Shown here: positions 39,833 to 48,131 of the stretch, in pieces
How positions within the stretch are numbered: the first letter of the stretch is position 1
How the letters are laid out: each line of letters begins with the position of its first letter
Assembly: GCA_964390545.1 (NCBI GenBank)
Contig: CAYMJV010000005.1
Location: 1-63,766 of the forward strand
Source: CAYMJV01 sp964390545
GTDB lineage: Bacteria > Desulfobacterota > BSN033 > UBA1163
DNA: 63,766 nucleotides
Reading direction: 5' to 3'
Translations under genes and position numbers: made by a program
The notes under the pieces: model-generated
Seen by the model: the letters and a program-made list of their open reading frames with translations, nothing else
The model's database searches: none
What the model was told of the DNA's origin: nothing

Positions 39833-41014
39833 ATGGACGTCTTTGAAAAATGCGACAAGGTCAATGAACAAATTAGAGAGGTGGTTGAAAGGGGTTACTA
39901 TTTTTACTTCCGCAAGCTCGAATCGCCCCAAGATGCCGAGGTGGTGGTGAATGGAAAAAGAGTCATCATGATTGGCTCGAACAATTACCTCGGTCTAACG
40001 AACCACCCTCGCGTCAAGCAGGCTGCCATCAAAGCCATTGAAAAGTTCGGATGTGGTTGTGCCGGGTCGAGATTTCTCAACGGGACGCTTGAAATCCACG
40101 TTGAACTCGAAAACAAACTGGCCCGCTTTTTCCGCAAGGAAGCAGCCCTCGTCTTTGCCACTGGGTACCAAACCAATCTGGGAGCCATTTCGGCTCTGGT
40201 GGGACGAAATGATGTGGCGATCATTGATAAATACGATCATGCGAGCATCATTGATGGGTGTCGTCTCTCTTTTGGAAAGGTGAAGAAATATCGACATAAC
40301 GACATGAAGGATCTGGCACGTACCCTCGAAGCAACCAAAGACAAAGGGAAATTGATTATCGTCGATGGCGTCTTCAGCATGGAGGGTGATATTGCTGATC
40401 TCCCGAATATCGTCAAATTGGCCAAGACTTATGGGGCCAGGGTGATGGTAGACGACGCCCATGCTATAGGCGTCTTAGGGGAAGGTGGAAGAGGGACTGC
40501 TGAGCATTTCGGTCTGGAGAATGAAGTCGACCTCATTATGGGGACCTATAGCAAATCACTCGCTGCCATCGGTGGGTTTGTTGTGGGGGCACAGGATGTC
40601 ATTAATTTTATCAAACATACTGGCCGCTCCATGATCTTCAGTGCCAGCCTCCCACCTGCTCTCGTGGCGTCCGTCAGTGAAGCCCTTGACATCATCGAGG
40701 AACAGCCACAGCTCAGGACCCAGCTCTGGAAGAATACTCACAGGATGCTCAAAGGTTACAAGGAGCTCGGCTATGATACGGGCACAAGCGAAACCCCTAT
40801 CGTGCCGGTTATCATCAAGGACAACTGGAAAACCTATGAGATGTGCAAACGTCTCTTTGAAGAGGGTGTCTTTGTCAATGCTGTCGTCAGCCCGGCGGTC
40901 CCTCCCGGAAGGGAACTGCTCCGCACGAGTTATATGGCTACCCATACCGAAAGCCAGTTGAATCGAGTTCTGGAGGCCTTCCAAAAGGTTGGAAAAGAGA
41001 TGAGACTGATCTGA
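39833..41014 (+). CDS. spt: Alpha-oxoamine synthase, serine palmitoyltransferase-like
   Basis: A 393-residue PLP enzyme. The ATG at 39833 with GAGGTGG is preferred to an upstream ATG inside cerR. It begins MDVFEKCDKVNEQIREVVER, carries IGSNNYLGLTNHPRVKQAAI, CAGSRFLNGTLEIHVELENK, the PLP-phosphate region DDAHAIGVLGEGGRG, and the Schiff-base lysine in GTYSKSLAAIGGFV (Lys241). Family members condense an amino acid with an acyl-CoA: AONS, KBL or SPT. The lack of nearby biotin genes and the presence of cerR- and bcerS-like genes favour SPT, giving 3-ketosphinganine from serine and a long acyl thioester. Follows cerR by 20 bases. Confidence 0.88.
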   Translation: MDVFEKCDKVNEQIREVVERGYYFYFRKLESPQDAEVVVNGKRVIMIGSNNYLGLTNHPRVKQAAIKAIEKFGCGCAGSRFLNGTLEIHVELENKLARFFRKEAALVFATGYQTNLGAISALVGRNDVAIIDKYDHASIIDGCRLSFGKVKKYRHNDMKDLARTLEATKDKGKLIIVDGVFSMEGDIADLPNIVKLAKTYGARVMVDDAHAIGVLGEGGRGTAEHFGLENEVDLIMGTYSKSLAAIGGFVVGAQDVINFIKHTGRSMIFSASLPPALVASVSEALDIIEEQPQLRTQLWKNTHRMLKGYKELGYDTGTSETPIVPVIIKDNWKTYEMCKRLFEEGVFVNAVVSPAVPPGRELLRTSYMATHTESQLNRVLEAFQKVGKEMRLI

Positions 41015-42153
41015 TGGATACCGATCGAATGTCAAACCAGGAACTCCATATTGAAGAGGTAAGAAATCGTCAGGATTTGATGACTTTTATCCGATTTCCC
41101 TGGAGGATCTATCAGGGAGATCGCTACTGGGTCCCTCCCCTCATCAAAGATCAACTCCAGAAATTTAGCCCAAACCATCCTTTCCGTTCTCATTCAGAGA
41201 TGACCCTCCTTCTCGCCTACCGAGGAGAGGAGGTCGCGGGAAGGATTGCAGGGATCGTTGACCACAGCTTTATAGAGTTTCATCAGGAGAAGACGGGTTT
41301 CTTCGGATTTTTCGAATCAATTCAAGACGCTCAAGTAACCGGACTCCTTCTGTCCAGCGCGAAAGACTGGCTCAGGGGGCATGGGATGGAGAAAATGATA
41401 GGGCCGATGAATCCCTCCACCAATGATGAATGTGGCCTCCTGATCGATGGGTTCGATTCCTCTCCTCGTCTCATGATGCCATACAACCCTGTCTACTATA
41501 ACGCCTTGCTTGAAGGGGCCGGTTTGAAGAAGGCCAAGGACCTCTATGCTTTCTTTATTGAGCAATCGACTTTCATTGCGGGACGTCTGAGCCGGATCGC
41601 TGCTAAATTGATAAAGAAAGAACCGGGCCTTCGGGTTCGCCCCATCAATCTCCGCCGCTTGGGCCAGGAATTAATGATCGTCAAGGATATCTATAATCAT
41701 GCCTGGAGTAGAAACTGGGGATTCGTCCCCCTGACCGAGGCCGAGATCGATGACCTTGCAAAAAATCTGAAGCCCCTGTTGGTCCCCGATTTAGTGCTCT
41801 TTGCCTATTGGCAGGATGAACCCGTCGGGTTCTCCGTCTCCCTTCCAGACTATAATGAAGTTCTCAAAAGGTTGAATGGGAAATTGGGCCCCCTTGGATT
41901 CCTCAAATTCCTCTATTTCTCGAGGAGGATCGACACCGTTCGGGTCATGCTTCTGGGCGTGAAACATGCCTTCCAAAAGAGAGGAGTGGAGGGGCTCCTC
42001 TATTACGAGACCTTTAAACGAGGAACTAGAAAAGGTTATTTCAGGGCAGAATGCTCCTGGATTCTCGAAGATAATCTCCTGATGCAGCACGGTATTGAAG
42101 CCATGGGAGGAAAACGTTATAAGACGTACCGAATCTACGAAAGCACTCTGTAA
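41014..42153 (+). CDS. bcerS: GNAT-fold acyltransferase, bacterial ceramide synthase-like
   Basis: A 379-residue protein whose ATG overlaps the stop of the SPT-like gene (TGATG). It shows the pattern of the large GNAT group that contains bacterial ceramide synthase and YghO: RFPWRIYQGDRYWVPPLIKD, a GRIAGIVDHSFIEFHQ region, GFFGFFESIQDAQVTGLLLS, GPMNPSTNDECGLLIDGFDS, and a C-terminal VKHAFQKRGVEGLLYYETFK. In Caulobacter such a protein N-acylates the sphingoid base. Its place as third gene of this operon makes N-acylation of the 3-keto sphingoid base the likely role. Named by family and context; not proven. Confidence 0.83.
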   Translation: MDTDRMSNQELHIEEVRNRQDLMTFIRFPWRIYQGDRYWVPPLIKDQLQKFSPNHPFRSHSEMTLLLAYRGEEVAGRIAGIVDHSFIEFHQEKTGFFGFFESIQDAQVTGLLLSSAKDWLRGHGMEKMIGPMNPSTNDECGLLIDGFDSSPRLMMPYNPVYYNALLEGAGLKKAKDLYAFFIEQSTFIAGRLSRIAAKLIKKEPGLRVRPINLRRLGQELMIVKDIYNHAWSRNWGFVPLTEAEIDDLAKNLKPLLVPDLVLFAYWQDEPVGFSVSLPDYNEVLKRLNGKLGPLGFLKFLYFSRRIDTVRVMLLGVKHAFQKRGVEGLLYYETFKRGTRKGYFRAECSWILEDNLLMQHGIEAMGGKRYKTYRIYESTL

Positions 42154-42222
42154 AAGGACTGAGTGAGAAGCTATGAGGGATGAGTCGGACATTTGAATGA
42201 GTTATTGCTCAGTCCTCAGATC

Positions 42223-43089
42223 TTAGTACTCGTCACCTTTTTTGGGGTTCCACCCTCTGTACAGTTGAGGCGCGATGATCAATGACGCGATGGCAAACGC
42301 AACACCGGCAAAAAGATCAATGACATAGTGGTACCTCAGATAGACCGTCGAGAGGATCAACCCACAGATGATCGGAAAGAAAAGACAAGAAAGCAATTTT
42401 TCGTAGCGGTAGGCCAGATAAAGGACCATGAGCACAATCTGAGTATGGCCACTGGGCATGCAATCGCGTTTGTTATGTTCCAGGGCATTCAAAGTATTTC
42501 TCACAAAATCGGTAATCCATGTTCCCTCCAGGGGCACAGAGTGAAATGAGGTTAATGTAAATCGGGGTCCAATCGCTGGAAAGAGAATGTACCCGATAAA
42601 GGAGGCATAGTATCCAAAGGTTAATACAAAGATCGATTCATTGAATTCCAGCTTTCGGTTTTTTATGTAAAGGACAACCACGAGGGTGAGGGGAAGGAAA
42701 TAGTAACTCAAATAGGCCAAGGACATGACATCCGTAAACCAGGGAACAACCCACCTCTCCATCCAAACCGTAGGATGCACGCCAAACAGGAAGAGGTCGA
42801 TTTGTATTAGCCAGGAGTCGATATCCCGTCGGAGATACTGAATCAGATCACCGAGCGACTCGTAAATAAGGATGATGAATATCAGCGGTGAGAAATCGTT
42901 GAAGAAGGCCCCTCCTTTCCCCTTGCGATCAGAGGATATTTTCATCACAAAGAGAAGGGCCATCAACATCAGGTAGCGGAGGAGGAGGGAGTGCCAGAGC
43001 GGAATGTGCCCTTTAAAGATGAGTGTGAGGAGAATCAATCCAATCAAAAAGAAAAAGGTCAGTCCGTGAACGGGAGTAATTTTTCTCAT
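42223..43089 (-). CDS. PAP2-superfamily membrane enzyme, Aur1-like
   Basis: A 288-residue protein with six or more membrane helices. The catalytic motifs are DCMPSGHTQIVLMVL (motif C2) and YLRYHYVIDLFAG (motif C3, His-x3-Asp). The N-terminal half with RRDIDSWLIQIDLFLFGVHP is typical of the PAP2_3/Aur1 subgroup, whose eukaryotic members (Aur1) transfer phosphoinositol to ceramide. Convergent with the ceramide operon, 69 bases apart; an inverted repeat (42155-42216, AGGACTGAG/CTCAGTCCT) lies between. It could add or remove a phosphate head group on ceramide or be an unrelated lipid phosphatase. Confidence 0.87.
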   Translation of the reverse strand: MRKITPVHGLTFFFLIGLILLTLIFKGHIPLWHSLLLRYLMLMALLFVMKISSDRKGKGGAFFNDFSPLIFIILIYESLGDLIQYLRRDIDSWLIQIDLFLFGVHPTVWMERWVVPWFTDVMSLAYLSYYFLPLTLVVVLYIKNRKLEFNESIFVLTFGYYASFIGYILFPAIGPRFTLTSFHSVPLEGTWITDFVRNTLNALEHNKRDCMPSGHTQIVLMVLYLAYRYEKLLSCLFFPIICGLILSTVYLRYHYVIDLFAGVAFAIASLIIAPQLYRGWNPKKGDEY

Positions 43090-43129
43090 AGGTGAAAAAA
43101 CTTTATATATTAGGTATAAAGAAAAATCA

Positions 43130-43335
43130 ACCCTTCGACTATCCCTGGTCTAATCCTTCGACCCCGCTCAGGACGAGCACCCGGGGTTTGCCGCTCGTCC
43201 AGAGACTTCGGCGTGAGCTCAGTCGAACGCTCCGGCCGAAGGCTCAGCCTGCCTGCCGGTAGGCAGGGGTTGATACTGAGCGGCGTTTTTAGCTCCATCC
43301 TAAAAAGCGAGGGTTGTCGCCGTCGAAGTATCAAG
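43130..43335. repeat. Composite intergenic repeat including the CLPAGRQG palindrome
   Basis: Contains CTTCGACCCCGCTCAGGACG, GAGCTCAGTCGAACGCTC and CTGCCTGCCGGTAGGCAGG, then GATACTGAGCGGCG, which is an inverted match to part of 23605-23640. It fills the space before proS. Confidence 0.75.
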
Positions 43336-43380
43336 TAGTCAAAAAAGATCGATGATTCAAACCGTTCTGGAGGAGTGAGC

Positions 43381-45123
43381 ATGCGGTATTCGCAATATTT
43401 TCTTCCTACCTTGAAAGAAGTCCCTTCTGAAGCAGAGGTTCCCAGTCATCAATTGATGTTCCGGGCAGGGATGATTCGGAAACTGGCGTCGGGGATCTAC
43501 TCCTATCTTCCCTTTGGACTCCGGGCTATTCAAAAGGTGGAGTCTATCGTCCGGGAAGAGATGAACCGGGCGGGTGCCATTGAAGTCTTGCTCCCCTTTG
43601 TCCAACCAGCTGAGATTTGGCAGGAAAGCCATCGGTGGGAGGAATATGGAAAAGAACTCTTAAGGTTGAAAGATCGCCACAATCGGGACTGCTGTCTAGG
43701 ACCTACCCATGAGGAAGTGATGGCGGATATTGCTCGGAAGGAAATCCGATCGTATCGTCAGATGCCTCTCAATCTTTACCAGATCCAGACCAAATTTAGG
43801 GATGAGATCCGACCCCGCTTCGGGGTGATGAGAGCGCGAGAATTTATCATGAAGGATGCTTATACCTTTGATATTGATGAAAAGGGACTGGATGAAAGTT
43901 ATCGAAAGATGGTCGATGCCTACACACGCATCTTCAAACGCTGTGGTTTAAAATTCAAAATGGTCGAAGCCGAATCGGGCGTGATCGGAGGATCCTATTC
44001 TCATGAATTCATGGTCCTGGCCGAAACAGGAGAGGAAACGATTGTCAGTTGCACCCTTTGCTCCTATGCGGCGAATATCGAAAAGGCAGGATTCAAAAGG
44101 GTCGAGCCAAAAGGCCTCCTCCGTGACGCAGGACAGCTGAAGCCCGTTCAAAAAGTTCTCACACCGGATCAGCGGACCGTCGAAGAAGTCACCCAATTTC
44201 TCCATGTCTCTCCGCAGGATTTGGTCAAAACCCTTATCTTTGAAACCGATAAGGGGTGTATGGCTGCGCTGGTCCGGGGAGATCATGAGATCAATGAAAA
44301 AAAGTTAAAAGTGGCTTCAGGAACGGAGAACCTCCAGCTCGCGGGAGAAAGGACTGTTGAAGAGATCACCCATGCTCCAAAAGGATTTGCTGGCCCGATA
44401 GGGCTTTCTATCCCCATGATCGCTGACCTGGACCTTCAGAATATGGTCAACTTCGTCGCCGGCGCCAATGAAAAGGACGCCCACCTGATCAACGTCAATA
44501 TTGGACGAGACTTTCAAGTGAGTCAATTCGCCGATCTTCGGAGATTCGTTCCGGGAGATCGTTGCCCTCTTTGTGAAGGAGAGACAAGACTCGATAAGGG
44601 AATCGAGGTTGGTCATACTTTTAAACTCGGAACCAAATATAGTCAACCCATGGGCGCCACCTATCTCGATGACCAGGGGAAGGAAAAGGAAATTGTCATG
44701 GGGTCTTATGGAATCGGTGTCGGAAGGACCGTGGCTGCAGCAATTGAACAGTATTTCGACGACAATGGGATCGTCTTTCCTGTCCCGATTGCTCCTTTCC
44801 ACGTACTCATCCTCCCCGTCAATATTAATATCGATCTTCTCAGGGAGACGGCAGAACAACTCTACCAAAGTTTATTGAAAGAACGGATAGAAGTCCTGTA
44901 TGACGACCGGGAAGAAACTCCAGGAGTCAAATTCAAGGATGCCGATCTCATCGGGATTCCCTTGAGGGTGACTTTAGGTGAGAAGAATTTGAAGAAAGGT
45001 TTGGTGGAGATCAAGAAAAGGAGAACGGGAGAGACCTCTCTAGTGAAGAAGGAGGAGGCAATATCGGAGATCAAAAAATTGATCGATCAAGAGCTGAAGG
45101 CTGTCGTTCCAAATCTTTCTTGA
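43381..45123 (+). CDS. proS: Prolyl-tRNA synthetase (bacterial type)
   Basis: A 580-residue class II synthetase. The ATG at 43381 has GGAGGA at the right distance. It has the class II core (FRAGMIRKLASGIYSYLPFG, then CCLGPTHEEVMADIARKEIR, PLNLYQIQTKFRDEIRPRFG), the YbaK-like editing insertion (TEEVTQ/FLHVSPQDLVKTLIF region), and motif 3 MGSYGIGVGRTVAAAIEQY, followed by the anticodon-binding domain. It charges tRNA-Pro. The end overlaps the convergent small gene by 37 bases. Confidence 0.96.
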   Translation: MRYSQYFLPTLKEVPSEAEVPSHQLMFRAGMIRKLASGIYSYLPFGLRAIQKVESIVREEMNRAGAIEVLLPFVQPAEIWQESHRWEEYGKELLRLKDRHNRDCCLGPTHEEVMADIARKEIRSYRQMPLNLYQIQTKFRDEIRPRFGVMRAREFIMKDAYTFDIDEKGLDESYRKMVDAYTRIFKRCGLKFKMVEAESGVIGGSYSHEFMVLAETGEETIVSCTLCSYAANIEKAGFKRVEPKGLLRDAGQLKPVQKVLTPDQRTVEEVTQFLHVSPQDLVKTLIFETDKGCMAALVRGDHEINEKKLKVASGTENLQLAGERTVEEITHAPKGFAGPIGLSIPMIADLDLQNMVNFVAGANEKDAHLINVNIGRDFQVSQFADLRRFVPGDRCPLCEGETRLDKGIEVGHTFKLGTKYSQPMGATYLDDQGKEKEIVMGSYGIGVGRTVAAAIEQYFDDNGIVFPVPIAPFHVLILPVNINIDLLRETAEQLYQSLLKERIEVLYDDREETPGVKFKDADLIGIPLRVTLGEKNLKKGLVEIKKRRTGETSLVKKEEAISEIKKLIDQELKAVVPNLS

Positions 45124-45338
45124 ATCACGCGATTGAAGCGTGGCCGATAGATTAATTCAAAGGTCTCCTCCTTTTCAGGAAAAAAAGCGCAGGCCACGCG
45201 TTTCACATCTTCCACAACCTTCAACACCTCTCCGAGGGAAACATCGCCCTGCTGTATCGAAACGATGGAGAAATCCACTAGAAATCGGAGATACCGGATC
45301 TTGCGGTTCTCCTGTTTCACTTCTTCTGAATTTCTCAT
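45087..45338 (-). CDS. Small conserved-looking protein of unknown function
   Basis: An 83-residue protein from the ATG at 45338 (MRNSEEVKQENRKIRYLRFL); AAGGAG is 6 bases before it, so the six extra codons upstream are dropped. It is basic and mostly helical (VDFSIVSIQQGDVSLGEVLK, VVEDVKRVACAFFPEKEETF), with a final ELIYRPRFNRVIQERFG. No signal peptide or known motif. It overlaps the 3-prime end of proS in the opposite direction. Its ribosome site and typical codon pattern make it probably real. Confidence 0.65.
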   Translation of the reverse strand: MRNSEEVKQENRKIRYLRFLVDFSIVSIQQGDVSLGEVLKVVEDVKRVACAFFPEKEETFELIYRPRFNRVIQERFGTTAFSS

Positions 45339-45416
45339 TTCCATCTCCTTCATCAATAAGTCTTCCCCACTTTTTATAGCAGGGGGGTTGCCTTTTGTAA
45401 AGAGGGAAGCTCATCG

Positions 45417-45550
45417 CGCATCCCGTTGGGACGGGACAAACACCGTGGGGTTTCACCGATAGCCGAGACTTTCGTTCGACTGAGCTCACGACGAAGTCCA
45501 GTCTCGGCGAAAATGCGCTCGCCGGACAAGAATGTCCGGCCTATCTCTCT
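45417..45550. repeat. Composite palindromic repeat, inverted copy of 20205-20350
   Basis: In order: CATCCCGTTGGGACGGGACA, GCCGAGACTTTCG...AGTCTCGGC with a GAGCTCA insert, GGCCGGACATTCTTGTCCGG in its reverse complement and CGCTCGCCGGAC. The units are those of the 20205 block, arranged in the opposite order. The remaining spacer to 45646 is AT-rich and has no gene. Confidence 0.75.
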
Positions 45551-45646
45551 TGATTACTCAGATTTCAAAATAGGATTACACGGATTTTCCTTATGTTTCA
45601 ACGCATTTCCTGTCGGTGTAATCGGTCCTTAATCAGTGTAATCAGA

Positions 45647-45713
45647 GATTTCTGGTCTTTTTCAGAAATCTCAAAATTATTCATTGACACTTTCTTTCAA
45701 ACCTTTATATGAT
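45647..45713 (+). promoter_or_regulatory. Promoter with upstream palindrome ahead of pyrF
   Basis: GATTTCTG (45647-45654) and CAGAAATC (45663-45670), then TTGACA (45684-45689), an 18-base spacer and TATGAT (45708-45713). Transcription would begin near 45720, just before the pyrF start. Confidence 0.65.
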
Positions 45714-45742
45714 AAAGCCATTCCAATATGGGGAAAGCCCTC

Positions 45743-46471
45743 ATGAGCCCTCCTCCCAGCAAAGATCCCAAGGAAAAGATCATTTTTGCCCTCGATGTTG
45801 AACACTTCTCAGAGGCCCAGCGCTGGGTGAACCTCCTGAAAGACCATATCGGAATGTTTAAAGTGGGGAAGCAACTCTTCACGCATGCTGGCCCCAAGGT
45901 TATCGATATGATCCGGAAAAAGGGTCAAAAGGTTTTTCTCGACCTCAAATACCATGACATTCCAAACACGGTGGCCAAGGCAGGAGCGGAAGCGACAAAA
46001 TTGGAAGTCTCCATGTTCAACCTTCACGCCTTGGGGGGTTTGGAAATGATGAAGAAAACGGTTGAGGCGTCCAAGGCCGTTGCCAAAGATCTCGGCATCC
46101 CCAGACCCCTCATCCTGGCCATCACCGTCCTCACCAGCATGGATGAGGAGGGAATAAAGGAAGTAGGAATACACGGGCCGATCCCGGAGGAGGTGGGACG
46201 CCTCGCGCTTCTCTCTATGAAGGCAGGGATAGATGGGGTGGTGGCTTCCCCGAAAGAGATTGGGATCATCCGGGACCGATGTGGAGAAAAATTCCTGATC
46301 GTCACTCCCGGGATTCGTCATCCCTCAGACAAAAAAGATGACCAGAAAAGGACTCTTTCCCCTAGGGAAGCTATCTCCGCCGGGGCAGACTATCTTGTCA
46401 TCGGTCGTCCAATCAAGGAAGCCAAAGATCCCTTAGAAGCCGTTGAGAGAATTATCGAAGATATTTCATAA
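45743..46471 (+). CDS. pyrF: Orotidine 5-phosphate decarboxylase
   Basis: A 242-residue TIM barrel. The ATG at 45743 follows GGGGAAAG; an ATG at 45728 is possible but has no site and lies close to the predicted transcript start. The active site is complete: IIFALDVEHFSEAQRW, FKVGKQLFTHAGPKVIDMIR, VFLDLKYHDIPNTVAKAGAE (the DxKxxDI catalytic array), and SAGADYLVIGRPIKEAKDPL. It makes UMP from OMP in pyrimidine synthesis. Confidence 0.94.
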   Translation: MSPPPSKDPKEKIIFALDVEHFSEAQRWVNLLKDHIGMFKVGKQLFTHAGPKVIDMIRKKGQKVFLDLKYHDIPNTVAKAGAEATKLEVSMFNLHALGGLEMMKKTVEASKAVAKDLGIPRPLILAITVLTSMDEEGIKEVGIHGPIPEEVGRLALLSMKAGIDGVVASPKEIGIIRDRCGEKFLIVTPGIRHPSDKKDDQKRTLSPREAISAGADYLVIGRPIKEAKDPLEAVERIIEDIS

Positions 46472-46549
46472 AATAAAATTCTTAATCCCAAACATCAATA
46501 ACCAAACAGATTTTACGTGAGGGATTCGTCACCGGCGAATCATGAAAAT

Positions 46550-46626
46550 AAAGGTGTCATTCCCGCGCAGGCGGGAATCCAGCATAATATGGAAGAAATG
46601 GATTTCTGCTTTCGCAGGAATGACAA
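46550..46626. repeat. REP-like hairpin (GTCATTCCCGCG type)
   Basis: GTCATTCCCGCGCAGGCGGG and TCTGCTTTCGCAGGAATGAC pair over about 25 bases. This is the same family as 28051-28135 and 30094-30172. It fills the 200-base space between pyrF and rlmB. Confidence 0.9.
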
Positions 46627-46674
46627 AAAAGGCACTTTTTATTTTCTACGTAATTGCTTATTGTAGCTTCTAAT

Positions 46675-47460
46675 ATGTCTCAAATCATCTATGGGATTCA
46701 TCCAGTTGAAGAAGCCTTAAAATCACCCCACATTCAACTCGAGAAGATTCTGATCGCCACGCAGAAACCTACTCCCCCCCTTCAGTCCATCCTTCACCTG
46801 GCCAGCCAAAGAAAAATTCCGGTCACCTATTCCCAGAAGGAAACTCTTGAACAAATGGCCAGGGGTGGCCTCCATCAAAATGTCGTAGCCATCACAAAAG
46901 AAATCTCTTACGCAGATCTGGAAGAAATTCTTTCTCGTTGGAAAGAAGAGGAGGCCAGGGCCCTTTTTCTCATTCTGGATGGAATTCAGGATCCTCAAAA
47001 TTTCGGATCTCTCATTCGCACGGCGCTGGGATGTGGCGTACACGGGATCATCATCCCAAAAGACAGGGCTGTAGGAATCACGCCCACCGTAATCAAAGCC
47101 TCGGCAGGAGCCACTGCCCATCTGCCTATCGTTAAAGTGACCAACCTTTCGAGGACCATCGAAACCTTACAGAAGGTGGGGATCTGGGTGTACGGTGCTT
47201 CAGGGGACGCAAAAGAAAAGGTCTATGAACTCGATCTAAGCATGGATGTTGCGATCGTCATCGGTGCAGAAGGAAAAGGAATCCGTCTCTTAGTAAAGAA
47301 AAAATGCGACCGTCTTTTCTCCATTCCAATGAAAGGACCCCTCACCTCTTTCAATGCCTCTGTCTCAGGTGGGATGATCCTTTATGAAGTGATGCGACAA
47401 CGCCACGGGAAGGAAGGCTCCCCCTCCCAAGCTTTAGCGAAGGAGGAAAGACAGAAATGA
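46675..47460 (+). CDS. rlmB: 23S rRNA (guanosine-2-O-)-methyltransferase RlmB
   Basis: A 261-residue SpoU/TrmH-family protein from the ATG at 46675 (MSQIIYGIHPVEEALKSPHI). It has an N-terminal L30e-like substrate domain and the SPOUT motifs: FLILDGIQDPQNFGSLIRTA, DVAIVIGAEGKGIRLLVKKK and IPMKGPLTSFNASVSGGMIL. It methylates the ribose of G2251 in 23S rRNA; other TrmH-type targets are possible. It overlaps the next gene by 4 bases. Confidence 0.92.
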   Translation: MSQIIYGIHPVEEALKSPHIQLEKILIATQKPTPPLQSILHLASQRKIPVTYSQKETLEQMARGGLHQNVVAITKEISYADLEEILSRWKEEEARALFLILDGIQDPQNFGSLIRTALGCGVHGIIIPKDRAVGITPTVIKASAGATAHLPIVKVTNLSRTIETLQKVGIWVYGASGDAKEKVYELDLSMDVAIVIGAEGKGIRLLVKKKCDRLFSIPMKGPLTSFNASVSGGMILYEVMRQRHGKEGSPSQALAKEERQK

Positions 47461-47927
47461 TCATCCTCCAAAGACCCGGACGAAATCCCCTGGAGATTGA
47501 GTTTATCCTTCTGAACTTCGAGGGAACCCTTGCCACAGACCGCCGAATCCATCCTAAGGCAAAGGATAAGCTCAACCTCCTATCCAAACGGACGAACATT
47601 TTTATTCTGACTCGAGGAAATAAGGAAGTCGTATCAGAGGTCTTGAAAAAAGTGAACGCAGAGGTAATTTATTTTAAAGAGGCAGAGGCTTCTGAAAAGA
47701 AATTAGAATTCGTTCGACGGCTCGGGGGAACCCGAACGGTTGCCATCGGGAATGGATTCGACGATGTGTTGATGATGGAGGAGGCCGGTTTAGGAATCTG
47801 TGTCATTGGGAAAGAGGGAGCGTCTGCAGAAACCATGGGAAAAGCGGATGTGGTCGTCACAGATATCCTCGATGCCCTTGACTTCCTCTTAAAACCCCTT
47901 CGCCATAGGGCAGCCCTTGGTATTTGA
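47457..47927 (+). CDS. HAD-like protein related to soluble P-type ATPase domains, altered nucleophile
   Basis: A 156-residue protein resembling COG4087. The motif I region, where the family has LDxNGTL with the catalytic Asp, reads FILLNFEGTLATDRR: the nucleophile Asp is Asn. Motif II (IFILTRGNK) and motif IV (VAIGNGFDDVLMMEEAGLGI) are retained. It may bind a phosphate ligand without hydrolysis. It overlaps rlmB by 4 bases (ATGA), so the two are co-translated. Ribosome- or RNA-related use is only a guess from the context. Confidence 0.8.
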   Translation: MIILQRPGRNPLEIEFILLNFEGTLATDRRIHPKAKDKLNLLSKRTNIFILTRGNKEVVSEVLKKVNAEVIYFKEAEASEKKLEFVRRLGGTRTVAIGNGFDDVLMMEEAGLGICVIGKEGASAETMGKADVVVTDILDALDFLLKPLRHRAALGI

Positions 47928-47929
47928 AA

Positions 47930-48130
47930 ATGCAGTTCGGAGTGATTTGTTCGGAGTTCGGAGCAAATAATCACGAAAATAATCGCAAGAAAATCGGAAT
48001 AGGGTTGACCGGTTTGAGGCTGCCATTTAATGGGTGCGGTCACCCTCTCTCCGTCCCCTTATCTCCCCATCTCAAAACCATTGCTCCCCCACCCGCACCC
48101 TCCCCCATCAAGGGGGAGGGGAGCGGAAGG
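47930..48130. repeat. Repeat-filled spacer between HAD-like gene and argJ
   Basis: Begins with GTTCGGAGTGATTTGTTCGG (same words as 63090-63120), and ends with a CCCTCCCCCATCAAGGGGGAGGG palindrome like that at 10535. No gene is supported between these converging genes. Confidence 0.7.
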
Positions 48131-48131
48131 G

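Noticed and set aside
43090..43380. T-box or riboswitch in front of proS
   Set aside because: The leader consists of dispersed palindromic repeats; no specifier loop, T-box sequence or terminator/antiterminator pair is visible.
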